From Histomonas meleagridis (taxonomy: Eukaryota; Parabasalia; Tritrichomonadida; Dientamoebidae): a DNA stretch of 64,000 bases. The translations under genes and the position numbers were made by a program. Below are positions 10,518 through 19,684 of this stretch, one piece after another. A model generated the notes under the pieces. That model saw only the letters and a program-made list of their open reading frames with translations, searched no databases and had not been told where the DNA came from. Every line of letters begins with the position of its first letter. Position 1 is the first letter of the stretch. The stretch spans positions 167,283 through 231,282 of the forward strand of contig WSYJ01000166.1 of the NCBI GenBank assembly GCA_020186115.1. The letters are read 5' to 3'.

Positions 10518-10840
10518 TTATACACCTATTTTGGCACCTTTTTCACAAAGAAATTTTTTTATTTCTTTGTAACCCATCTTAATAGCAATTTCAATAGCTG
10601 TTTCAAATTATTGAAACATATTTCAAATTATTAAAACATATTCCAAATTATTAAAATGAATATATTTTGCATTAACATCAATTCCTTTATCTAAAAGTAA
10701 TTTTACTATTTCTATATTATTATTTCTTACTGATATATGAAGTGCTGTTTCAAATGATTAAAACATATTTCAAATTATTAAAACATAAATAAAATTATTA
10801 AAACATATTAAAAATTATTCAAATGAATAGTTTTTGCATT
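10518..10840 (-). repeat. Ankyrin tail: two single-repeat units with AT spacers
   Basis: After the main frame stops, a unit reading TALHISVRNNNIEIVKLLL and a final unit TAIEIAIKMGYKEIKKFL ending KGAKIGV-stop (10518) follow on the same strand. Asn-codon to Thr-codon distances are 92 nt (10840 to 10748) and 72 nt (10673 to 10601). The difference is exactly one copy of a 20-nt spacer unit, ATATGTTTTAATAATTTGAA, repeated in tandem inside the spacers. Read straight through, the spacers contain stops. They behave like introns of variable unit number, but splicing is not shown. Confidence 0.65.
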
Positions 10841-11803
10841 AACATCAATTCCTTCTTTATCTAAAAGTAATTTTACTATTTCTATATTTCCTGATTTAAC
10901 TGAGTATGGTAAAATTGTTTTTGGGATTTGTTGACTTTCTATATCACTTTCTATTATGAATGTATTTCCTTTTGATGCTATTTCTTCTATAATTTCATTA
11001 TTTATTTTCATTCCTTCTTTTTCTAAAAACATGAAGATTTCATAATTATGAAATTCTATACATTTTTTCCCAAGATATATTAAATTTTTTTCACTTAAAT
11101 TACAATTATCTTGATTTTCGATATCAGAATTCGATTTTGTAAAAGAAGAGTTTGATGATGAAAATTTTCCAATTTTATTTTCATAATGGTAACGAAAAAT
11201 TTCATTTCGATGAAATTCTATTGCTGTTTCATATGCTTCTTTAAATGATGAATTGTTTTGTTCACATAAATGAATAATTTCTATGTTTCCACCTGCAATT
11301 GCATATTTAGATGTATATTTAATATTCGAATTATTTAATAATATATATTTAAAACATTTAATCGAACCAAAAAATGCTGCATAATCAATTAATGAAACAT
11401 TTTCAGTATTAATAAATGAACATCTTTCATAAAGTGATGGCTTAATAAATTGATTAAAGTCAAATTCATTATTTGATGATATTTCTTGAAGCTTTTCTAA
11501 ATCATCATTTCGAAGTACTTTGGCAATTTCTAATGGATTAACTCCTTTGTTTACATATTTCATATGAAGTTTCCAATCATTTTTTGATAATTCATCAAAT
11601 GCTGAGATGAACTCATCAAGGATTTGTGGTCTTGGAAATTTGTTCTTCAAATAATTTATTTCTTCTTTTGTTTTATATTGAGAAAAATTTAATGTGTTCA
11701 TGTTCTTTAATGAAGATGGTTCTAGTATTTTTTCTTCGATAATCTTTTCAAGAAGGAAATATGATTCTTGCTTTTCTATTCCCAGCAAATATTCATAAAA
11801 TGT
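10841..11803 (-). pseudogene. DUF3447/ankyrin protein, N-terminus missing
   Basis: The frame aligns with the neighbouring DUF3447 genes from YEYLLGIEKQESYFLLEKII onward (compare KETKESYFLIENLI in the 15388-16563 gene), with the shared blocks EIAKVLRNDDLEKLQEI, PSLYERCSFINTENVSLIDYAAFFGSIKCFKYILL and EIIHLCEQNNSSFKEAYETAIEFH. About 100 N-terminal codons present in the relatives are absent. A TGA stop sits just upstream, and the first in-frame ATG is at 11701, inside the domain. So it is either a 5'-truncated copy or the start lies on an unrecognised exon. The frame itself reads on to a stop at 10808; the part below 10841 is the first spacer. Confidence 0.7.
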
Positions 11804-12479
11804 TCAAATGTGATATTAAAGTATGAACATATTAAAATGTGATATTAAAGTTTCCAATTCACCATTAATATTTTGATTTTATTTTTTTAGAAGACATGGT
11901 TTGGAAAATACGATATAACACAATCTCTGTTTGGGTGGTATAAAGGACACATATTTTCATATAAAAAAGAAAGTAAATTTTAAATTATCATTAAACCATA
12001 AATCACAGTGCAAGCTGAATGAATTTTGAAAATCTTAATATTGTTTTTCATGAATATTTTTCATTAATTGTTAAATTTTTGTTAGCATATTTTGCCTTGA
12101 AAGAATTTTCATAGAGTCATTCTTGGTTTTTTTAAGAAAAAGATATACAAGATATGTGATTAATCAAATTTTGAACAAAAATTTTATTTCCCTGTTTTTG
12201 CTGATTCACTAATGACATCAATTGATCATCACACAATGTTCAAGCAAAAATGAAAAAATTTCATAGTTATAGTATAAAATACATTTCTTTTCTAATTCTT
12301 CGAAATTAATTTTTTCTATTAGATCTTTTTTAATTTATAGAAGCAAACTGTATTCGGTAGTTTTTCTAATTTATTTTTATAAATATATGAAAGAAATCAT
12401 TTCATGTAATTTAATTGTATTTATATATCAGCAGTTAAATACATATTTGAAATGAGATTCTTGTTAAAATAAACAGGCT
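11804..12479. other. Intergenic, 676 bp
   Basis: AT-rich. AATGTGATATTAAAGT occurs twice near 11807-11850, just upstream of the truncated ankyrin frame. No coding similarity to the missing DUF3447 N-terminus was recognised. The 3' end is the upstream flank of the tRNA gene. Confidence 0.45.
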
Positions 12480-12551
12480 GGCCTCGTGGCCCAATGGATA
12501 AGGCGTGTCCCTCCTAAGGATAAGATTGCGGGTTCGACCCCTGCCGGGGCC
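12480..12551 (+). tRNA. tRNA-Arg (anticodon CCT)
   Basis: A 72-nt cloverleaf: acceptor stem GGCCTCG pairs with CGGGGCC (one G-T), D-arm GCCCAATGGATAAGGC, anticodon stem TGTCC/GGATA with loop CTCCTAA giving anticodon CCT (reads AGG), and T-arm GCGGG-TTCGACC-CCTGC. A-box (TGGCCCAATGG) and B-box (GGTTCGACCCC) promoter elements are internal. No intron and no encoded CCA. Confidence 0.96.
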
Positions 12552-12552
12552 C

Positions 12553-12568
12553 TTTTTTGTTTTTTTTT
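12553..12568 (+). terminator. RNA polymerase III T-run terminator
   Basis: Six Ts, a G, then nine Ts start two bases after the tRNA, the usual Pol III stop signal. Confidence 0.8.
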
Positions 12569-12594
12569 ATCTTGCTGACAATTAATAATTAAGT

Positions 12595-13755
12595 ATGGGC
12601 CAAACAGAATCAACAACTTCGGATTATAAAACACAATACTGGCAACGTAACATTAAGGACCTTTTCACTTCTGTAAGGATTCTGGATCCATTTGATTTTT
12701 CTGTTGATTTTATCATTCCTGTTACACATACTTCAGAACATGAAAAACATATTGCATATGCCCTGATATCAAAGAAAGGGGAGGTGCAAATGTTGTTACA
12801 TAATTCTCTTGAAATTTCATTAACAGAAGATTTTGGTGTAGAAATTACCTCTGCTTGTCGATTTGGAATTGATTCTTTTTTATTAGCATCAAATGCAAGT
12901 AAAATATTTTTGGTTACATATATGTACGACAAATTCGAAAAACATGAATATTCAATAGAAAATCCAATTTTTTTTCAGCAAATCGATCGTAATTCTTTTG
13001 TAATTATAAGCAAGGAACAAGATGTATTTTTAGTTACCATAAATGGCGAAATTACAAAATTATGGTCTGTTGATGCTAATCAGACAATTATTGAATCCTT
13101 TGTTTTTATTGGAGATCCTAAGCCCATCCTTGTTATTTCTACCAAAGAGTCACTTGTTTTTGGCTTTCTTCAACCGAATTCCATCATTATGACATATGAC
13201 AAATACTTTAATTCAAAACATTTTACACAACTAAGCTCCACCACACTGTTGTTTTCATGTTTATATGAGAATCGGCCCATCGTTTTTTCAGCCGATATTC
13301 GTAATGAAGATCTTGTCATTTCTGAATTCAAACCTATTTCTAATATGCCTGATGCCTCGATTCTATCACTTACTGAAAACAATGCACTTATATATACCAA
13401 AAAAGAGATCATTTCATATTCTCCAACACGCCCATATAAAACTTCGTTAAAATTTTCCAGCAACAACAAAATTTCTCAAATATTACCTATGTTTGAGCCA
13501 CAAATCTTTTTAATAATCTTCGAGGATGGCTCTGTTTTCGTTTGCAGACATCCGAACTTTAACGAGCAAAGAAAAAGTGACATAGAAAAATCCGAGTTAA
13601 CGAAATATCACTCGGCACCAATTAAGTTAGTTTGCACTGGTGAAGAGTTTTCGTTTCTTACCTGTGATAATGAAAATATTTGCGTTCTTTGGGAAAGTTT
13701 TCCTGATTGGTGGAATGCACCAAATGTATTAAATATGTTTGACTCACCATGTTAA
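12595..13755 (+). CDS. Beta-propeller-like protein with an N-myristoylation motif
   Basis: A 386-residue protein of unrecognised family starting at ATG 12595, only 43 bp after the tRNA. The N-terminus MGQTEST fits an N-myristoyl site (Gly2, Ser6), suggesting membrane attachment. The body is repeated four-strand blocks separated by turns (for example FGIDSFLLASNASKIFLVTY, DRNSFVIISKEQDVFLVTI, GDPKPILVISTKESLVFGFL). The last block, HSAPIKLVCTGEEFSFLTCDN followed by NICVLW, resembles a WD40 repeat. A beta propeller is inferred; the partner and role are unknown. Confidence 0.8.
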   Translation: MGQTESTTSDYKTQYWQRNIKDLFTSVRILDPFDFSVDFIIPVTHTSEHEKHIAYALISKKGEVQMLLHNSLEISLTEDFGVEITSACRFGIDSFLLASNASKIFLVTYMYDKFEKHEYSIENPIFFQQIDRNSFVIISKEQDVFLVTINGEITKLWSVDANQTIIESFVFIGDPKPILVISTKESLVFGFLQPNSIIMTYDKYFNSKHFTQLSSTTLLFSCLYENRPIVFSADIRNEDLVISEFKPISNMPDASILSLTENNALIYTKKEIISYSPTRPYKTSLKFSSNNKISQILPMFEPQIFLIIFEDGSVFVCRHPNFNEQRKSDIEKSELTKYHSAPIKLVCTGEEFSFLTCDNENICVLWESFPDWWNAPNVLNMFDSPC

Positions 13756-13917
13756 ATTGACTTTGTCAATAAAATCATTGTTTTCGTAATTTTTAAATTT
13801 CGTAATTACATTTGGTGATGAAAAGTTTATTAATTAAGTGTTTTACGATATGAGTTTAAACTTTCATTATTTTTAAATTGATGTGCTTTTGCGTATTGCT
13901 TCAAGCACATTAAATAT

Positions 13918-15387
13918 TTATTTATGACCATTTTCTGATACATGTACAAGTACTATTTTAAATAATTTATATAATTTCCAAATATTATTTTGAGATTTAA
14001 AACTATTAAAATAAATTTCATATAAAAGAAAGAATTATTTTTAGCATTAATATCAATTCCTTCTTGTTCAAGAAGTAATTTAACGATTTCTGTATGATCA
14101 TTTTCAGATGCTAAAATAAGTGCTGTATCAAATAATTTAAACGATTTCCAAATATATTTTTAAAACATTGAATTATTGTTATAAATTTTTAATAAAATGA
14201 ACAAATATCTTTCGCATTAATATCAATTCCTTTTTGTGCAAGAAGTAATTTAACTATTTCTATATGACCTTTTTCAGCTGCACACATAAGTGCTGTATAA
14301 AATAATTTAAATAATTTCCAAATATTATTTAAATACATAAAATTATTGAAGCAAATTTCAAATAAAAGAAAGAATTTTTTTTAGCATTAATATCAATTCC
14401 TTCTTGTTCCAAAAGTAACTTAACAATTTCTGTATGTCCATTTTCAGATGCCCAAATAAGTGCTGTTTGAAATAATTTGAATAATTACCAAATGTTTTAT
14501 TAAAAAATATAATTATTAAGATATGCATTAAATAAAACATACAAATATTTTGAATATTAACATCAATACTGTTTTGTTCGAGAAGTAATTTAACCATTTC
14601 ATTGTCACCATTTTGGGATGCAATCATTAGCAATGTCCAAAATTTTTGGTATAATTTCCAAATATTATTTTGAATTTTCAAATCATTAAAAAAAGCATTA
14701 AATTAAACATATTAATTGATTTAGTATTAATATCAATTCCGTTTTGTTTAAGGAGGATTTTAATTATATTTATTTGTTTTTGATTATAAGCCAAGAAAAG
14801 TGCTGTTCGGAATACATTAAATAATTTCCAAATATTATTTTGAAATATAAAATAATTAAAAAAAATTTGAAATAAAACTAAAAAATATCTTTAACATTGA
14901 TATCAATTCCATCTTTTTCGAGTAATATTTTAACAATTTCTATGAATCCTTTTTCAGCTGAATTCATAAGCGCCGTTTTAAATTATTTAAATAAAATTCA
15001 TATATTATATTGATATTTCAAATTATCAAATTCATCATAAAAATTAACAAATGACATTTACTTTTAGTATTTATATCAATTCCTTTTTGTTCAAGAAGTA
15101 ATTTAACTATTTCTGTATTACCATTTTCAGATGCCCAAATAAGTGCTGTTTTATATTATTGAAATGGACTCCTAATTTTATTTTAAAATACAAAATAATT
15201 AATATAAATAACATCTAAAACAAATAAAAATCAATAGCATTTATATCAATTCCTTTTTGTTCAAGAAGTAATTTAACGATTTCTATATTTCTTATTTTAG
15301 ATGCATAAATAATTGCTGTATCAAATAATTAAAAAGATTTCCATTAGATAATTTCTAATAAAAAAACATTAAAATAAATTTCATATA
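13918..15387 (-). repeat. Ankyrin tail: eight single-repeat units plus a short last one, with fixed-length spacers
   Basis: Downstream of the main frame, single ankyrin units start (Thr codon) at 15319, 15149, 14976, 14806, 14636, 14466, 14296 and 14126. Each reads like TALIWASENGHTEIVKLLL followed by EQxGIDINAK. None has an internal stop. A last short unit (IVLVHVSENGHK-stop) starts at 13956 and ends at 13918. Distances from the Asn codon of one unit to the Thr codon of the next are 92, 92, 95, 92, 92, 92, 92, 92 and 92 nt. The spacers contain stops and shift frame. They share a left edge like ATTTATTTGTTTTATTT and a right edge like ATTTGGAAATTATTT followed by AAATTATTT. Synonymous variation in the Thr-Ala-Leu codons (aca/acg, gca/gcg) shows these are coding. 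Interpreted as exons of the 15388-16563 gene separated by about 68-nt introns. Confidence 0.7.
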
Positions 15388-16563
15388 TCATAAATAAATA
15401 TTTCTCGAATTAATGTCGATTCCTTCTTGATCTAAAACATATTTAACAAGTTCAATATTTCTTGATTCAATTGAAAAAATTAATATATTTTTAGGAATTT
15501 TGTTAATTTCAAGAAAACATTTGACAAGAAATGTATTTCCATTTATTGCTGCTTCATTAATGATAGAATCATTAATTTTCATTCCTTTTTCGAGCAAATA
15601 TGATAAAATTTCGTAATTTTGATAATAAATACATTTCTTTCCAAAATCGTCTAAATTTTTAAATTCATTAATTTTGGATTCAAAAAGATATTTAAAGATA
15701 TCATTTTGATGGAATTTAATTGCGGTGTCAAATGATTTTTTAAATGATGAATGATTTTGTTCACATAAATGAATAATTTCTTCATTTCCACTTGCAATTG
15801 CATATTTACCTGTACCTTCAATGTTTGCTCCATTCATAAGTAAATATTTAAAACATTTAACTGATCCGAAAAATGCTGCATAATCAATTAATGTAACATT
15901 TTCTTCATCAATAAATGAACATCTTTCATAAAGTGATGGTTTAATAAATTGATTATAATCAAAATTTGATTGTGATGATATTTCTTGAAGTTTCTCTATT
16001 TCATCTTTTCGAATTATCGATGCAATTTCATTGGGATTAACCCCTTCTTTAATTAACTTCTTATGAAGTGCCCAATCATCTTTTTTAAGTTCTTCTAAGT
16101 TTACAATTTTATAATATTTTATATCTTCAGCTGCTTCATCGCTTATTTCTTCATCTGATTTGTGATGTACAAAATATAAATTCATTTTATTTTCAATTGC
16201 GCTTGAGTCAAGTAATTGATGATTAATCAAATTTTCAATAAGGAAATAAGATTCTTTGGTTTCTTTATTAAGAAGAAATTGTTTGAAAACTTCACTAATT
16301 TTAAATTTTTTTTTATTGCTTTCTTCAAATGTTTCAATTTCATTTAAAAAATGAAAATATAAATCAAATTCTTTAAATGGTCTGTAAAAAGATAAATATA
16401 TTATTTGACAAATAATTAGATTATAAGAGTATAAGTAATTATCATTAAATATTTCCAAAATTGAGTGAACTGATTGAGAAACATTGTTATTATTCAGACA
16501 ATCAACAATTTTATTAATTGAAAGGAGTAAATTCCATTCACTGTTGCTTTTTAGCTTTTGCAT
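15388..16563 (-). CDS. DUF3447/ankyrin protein, main exon
   Basis: A 391-residue frame from ATG 16563. Order: helical N-terminal region (1-110), the family core with EIASIIRKDEIEKLQEI and PSLYERCSFIDEENVTLIDYAAFFGSVKCFKYLL (about 185-245), then ankyrin-type helix pairs (EEIIHLCEQNHSSFKKSFDTAI, NYEILSYLLEKGMKI, NTFLVKCFLEINKIP, NIELVKYVLDQEGIDIN). The frame stops right after GIDINSRNIYL, exactly where a spacer would begin, and eight further ankyrin units follow on the same strand, so the real protein is probably about 270 residues longer. Such proteins are a huge family in trichomonads with unknown function; ankyrin repeats bind other proteins. Confidence 0.85.
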   Translation of the reverse strand: MQKLKSNSEWNLLLSINKIVDCLNNNNVSQSVHSILEIFNDNYLYSYNLIICQIIYLSFYRPFKEFDLYFHFLNEIETFEESNKKKFKISEVFKQFLLNKETKESYFLIENLINHQLLDSSAIENKMNLYFVHHKSDEEISDEAAEDIKYYKIVNLEELKKDDWALHKKLIKEGVNPNEIASIIRKDEIEKLQEISSQSNFDYNQFIKPSLYERCSFIDEENVTLIDYAAFFGSVKCFKYLLMNGANIEGTGKYAIASGNEEIIHLCEQNHSSFKKSFDTAIKFHQNDIFKYLFESKINEFKNLDDFGKKCIYYQNYEILSYLLEKGMKINDSIINEAAINGNTFLVKCFLEINKIPKNILIFSIESRNIELVKYVLDQEGIDINSRNIYL

Positions 16564-16951
16564 CTATGGATACAGTACTTCAAAACTATATAAGTAAAGT
16601 TCAGAAAATCAAATTTTGCATGATATAAATCTCATTGGCACCAAAGAAATATACTAAGAGATTGCACTTAAATTATTTTTAGCATGTTGCAAGCTCTGAT
16701 TCATCAAATGATATGATTATTTTATTAACATAAAGTCAAACTAAAAATTACATACTTTTTCTAATTGGAACAAGAAATATGTGTGAATTATTGATAATTA
16801 AACCCCATGAAATATCCAATATTTAAATTAATATTACCGATATTCAAAATAATTTAGGTGAAATTAGAATTAATTACAAAAAACATAATTTAATAATATA
16901 TTAATTTGAATCAATATATGAAATAATATATATCAAAAAAGTTGAAGGGGG

Positions 16952-16976
16952 AAAAAAAAAAAAAAAAAAAAAAAAA
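16952..16976 (+). repeat. Poly(A) tract, 25 A after GGGGG
   Basis: An uninterrupted run of 25 As preceded by five Gs. It may be slippage-generated. It lies near a DUF3447 fragment but I see no other sign of retroposition. Confidence 0.7.
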
Positions 16977-17155
16977 TCTGCATTTAATATGATGATATAA
17001 ATCGGAAAAATTCGAAACACTCATTGGATGTTTATTATAAACAATGAAGAATTCTTCATTAGAATTTCTTTTTTTGTATGTGGAGCTGATAGATTATTTT
17101 CATTAATTTGATTTATTTTATTATCATAAATTATCCGATAATATGTCATGCTGAT

Positions 17156-17233
17156 GAAATTAAATCGCTGCTTCATATGATCCTTTAAATGATGAATGAA
17201 ATTGCTCGCAAAGCTTGATGATCAAGATCATTC
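17156..17233 (-). pseudogene. DUF3447 fragment
   Basis: The minus strand reads IIKLCEQFHSSFKGSYEAAI then a stop, matching EIIHLCEQNHSSFKEAYETAI of the intact genes. The flanks are not recognisable. It is a relic of another ankyrin gene, about 90 bp left of the Merlin insertion. Confidence 0.7.
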
Positions 17234-17504
17234 CTGTAATGGAAAATTTACATGAAGATAATGATTATTTATATAAATTAAAATTGAAGTATGATTAAAA
17301 AATATAACATATTTAAATAAATAAGGTTAGGATGCAAAACGCCCTCCATTTTGCGGTTTTTGAACGATAGGAAATTTGAAAGGAAAAAAAATGGCAATAA
17401 AAAGTCATTTCAAAAAGTGAATAATGGCAAAATATTCTATTGGGGGGTCTGATACTTCGAAATCATTTTTCTAATAGAAATATTTTAAATTATGATTGAT
17501 TTAT

Positions 17505-18402
17505 TAAGAAATTTCACCAATTATTGCTTTCCAGCATTTTTCAAATGTATTTCCTATATTTCTTCGAAAGCACCATTCATGGATATATGATTTCAGATAA
17601 TTTTTATCTCTAAATCCATTTTTTATGAGGAATCCTTTTATTAGATTCCATGTACCTTCTATTTTTTGAGTATTTGCCTCAGTAATTGGATCTACAAAAT
17701 TTTCTGAGTGATTTACTGTTTTGTGTACACACTATAACCTAAATCACTAAGAGTATTATATGACTTCCATTCATCAGACCAAATTTCTGAATTAGGTCTA
17801 ACTGTTGAACAAATAATTGGAATGAGAACTTCTTTCGATCTATTTTCGCAAATCTCAGCAACAACTCTCATTGTTTTACTGTCTATTATGCCAAAAACCC
17901 AAATTTCTTCTCTTTCCAATGCACTTCCTTTGTTGTATTTAGCACCGAAAAAATGACTTTCATTAATTTCGACTATTCCATCATTAAGTAAATTTTGAGC
18001 TATATCTTTTCGATATTCTTTTTCTGCAATAGATCGAAAAGGATGAAACCATGTTATTACTGATTGTTCACATACACCTGTAATTTTAGATGTAGTTCTT
18101 ATATCAAAACCTTCTACCCAACATGCCGAAATGTGAACAAATCTTCTTAATGAAAGTTTTGATTGTGATACCCATGAATCTAATCTGATTGATTTTGAAT
18201 TTCTGCATTCACTTGAGCAGCATCTATATGCAGCACCATCAGGGTAACTTGGTGAGAAATAAACTTTCATTAACGATTGACATTTCGGACATATTTGAAT
18301 TTGCTGGATATCAGGAATGATTCCCTGCTCAGATACCCATTCGATGAAGCTTTTGTCATTTAATTTTAACACTTTCTTAATAATTTCGAATTGCAATTGC
18401 AT
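17505..18402 (-). pseudogene. Merlin (IS1595/ISXO2-like) transposase, frameshifted
   Basis: Starts at ATG 18402. It has a treble-clef-like zinc finger CPKC ... CCSSEC near residues 39-69, then helix-turn-helix-like TTSKITGVCEQSVITWFHPF, then the DDE nuclease core: DGIVEINESHFFGAK (first acidic residues), IIDSKT, and IWSDEWKSYNTLSDLGY. The frame stops after VYTKQ at 17713. In another frame the sequence continues as VHKTVNHSENFVDP and TQKIEGTWNLIKGFL, the conserved C-terminal end with the last catalytic Glu, to a stop at 17505. So one indel near 17735 (within GTGTGTACAC) broke an otherwise complete gene. Confidence 0.88.
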
Positions 18403-18591
18403 CAATGAAAAAATGATCGACTTTTTAACTACTTTACAAACAAAAAATATGAATAAATTTTTATCGATAACCGTTATAATAAATCTTATATATTTTATTT
18501 AATAAACTTAAATATTATTGTTATGTCAAATATTTTGTCTGTCAAAATATATATATTAAGATGAATCAAATGCGAGCACCGTAGGTGCGAG

Positions 18592-18649
18592 CGGTTTCGA
18601 TCGTTATCCATTGAAAAACGAAGTTTTCGATGGATAACGATCGAAACCG
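18592..18649. repeat. Long hairpin inside the Merlin element
   Basis: Arms at 18592-18611 and 18630-18649 are 20-bp perfect inverted repeats (CGGTTTCGATCGTTATCCAT and its complement). Pairing continues inward through GAAAA/TTTTC, giving about 26 paired bases. It lies about 105 bp from the right TIR. Confidence 0.85.
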
Positions 18650-18762
18650 GCCGTCAGGATGGTGGATGGGGTGCCCTAATGTGGCATTTCTATTTTTCCT
18701 CAAATTTCCTATCGTCCAAAAACCGCAAAATGGAGGGCGTTTTGCATTAGAGCCATAAATAA

Positions 18763-19095
18763 TATTAAAAATAAATGAATTATTGATCATATGAACAATA
18801 TCAGATATCATAAGAAAATAAGTTAAACATATTTAATTGATCAAATTCGATAAAAATGCATAATAAGATCAAATAAATAGCTATAAACGATGAGAAAACA
18901 TGCTAAGTAAAAATTAATAAAATTAACGATTGAGTATTGATTTTCATATGAATATACAATGTAATATGATGAAAAAATATTTTAACATACATTAGAGATG
19001 AAAAATTATGAAGCAATAAGTAAGTTGATGAATGAATATCATCGAAAAATTGAATGGCAATTTTTATTAACATTAATTTTAATATTTGACAATCT
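18763..19095. other. Spacer between two transposons, 333 bp
   Basis: AT-rich DNA with no open frame of note and no feature recognised. Confidence 0.5.
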
Positions 19096-19331
19096 CAACA
19101 TCATTTTGTTCATGTGTTGGTACGAAATGGTCTCATTTTTATTTACACCACTTTTTGTATAATTTACATGAATATTGGGTGGCCGAAAAAATAATTGTCG
19201 CTATACTCATACTTTTCCAACACAATATTTTGACGACTGAAATTAATTGAAAAATCCATTATGTCAAAATATTAATATCTCTTCCAATAGTTCATGTCAA
19301 ATATAAACCATTCAATTAAGCTAAATTCACT

Positions 19332-19397
19332 CGACGATAGATATACGATAGAACTTTTTGAACAGATTCAAAAAGTTCTATCGTATATCTATCGTCG
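19332..19397. repeat. Perfect 31-bp inverted repeat with 4-nt loop
   Basis: Arms 19332-19362 and 19367-19397 are exact reverse complements; the loop is CAGA. The arms start CGACGATAGATATACGATAG. It lies inside the integrase-type element, between its left TIR and the transposase 3' end. Confidence 0.95.
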
Positions 19398-19570
19398 GCC
19401 TGTACCAATCACGAGAATTAGTCCGTGGGTTGGTTCTTCACCAACGGTTATGATCGTCGGATTATAGAATTGTTATTTTGGATATGAATTGGACAACCAA
19501 GACGGTTGTGGCCCAACAAGTTCATAACAACCAACAACCAAAGCAGTGACAAGACAAATATAGAGTGAGC

Positions 19571-19641
19571 GTTGATGTTGTTGAATCGATCACTGATCGA
19601 TCCAACAACATCGACCTCCAAGCTTATACAAACAAGCTTGG
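19571..19641. repeat. Two more hairpins in the integrase-type element
   Basis: The first (about 19571-19615) has arms of about 22 bp around GTTGATGTTGTTGAATCGAT with two imperfect pairs and a 1-nt centre. The second (19618-19641) is CCAAGCTT, an 8-nt loop ATACAAAC, then AAGCTTGG. TTATACAAACAA recurs directly at about 19624 and 19653. Confidence 0.8.
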
Positions 19642-19684
19642 TGAAAGCTCAGTTATACAAACAAAAGTATTAAATTCATATTGT

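Larger units (their letters stand above)
16564..17324. other. Intergenic with an ankyrin relic and an A-tract
   Basis: AT-rich DNA between the ankyrin gene and the Merlin element. It contains a 25-A run at 16952-16976, a DUF3447 fragment at 17156-17233, and the left target-site copy ATAAATAA at 17317-17324. Confidence 0.6.
17325..18754 (-). mobile_element. Merlin-type DNA transposon, 1,430 bp
   Basis: The termini are inverted repeats: both ends begin GG(T/C)T and share ATGCAAAACGCCCTCC followed by TTTGCGGTTTTTG and ACGATAGGAAATTTGA. The element is flanked by an exact 8-bp duplication ATAAATAA (17317-17324 and 18755-18762). The 8-bp target duplication and an IS1595/ISXO2-like transposase identify the Merlin superfamily. 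The transposase is frameshifted, so this copy is probably inactive alone. The TIRs differ by only a few bases, suggesting fairly recent insertion. Confidence 0.88.

Noticed and set aside
14358-14681. A 107-residue protein spanning two ankyrin units
   Set aside because: It begins inside a spacer without family support and runs out of the ankyrin frame in its second half; it is explained by the unit-spacer structure.
13918-15387. Ankyrin tail as plain pseudogene debris
   Set aside because: Eight consecutive units without a stop, clean terminal stops at three loci, and constant spacing are not expected of decay; kept as a candidate split gene, though not proven.
16952-16976. Retroposed gene copy marked by the A-tract
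   Set aside because: The neighbouring DUF3447 fragment lies about 180 bp away on the wrong strand for a tail, and no target duplication was found.
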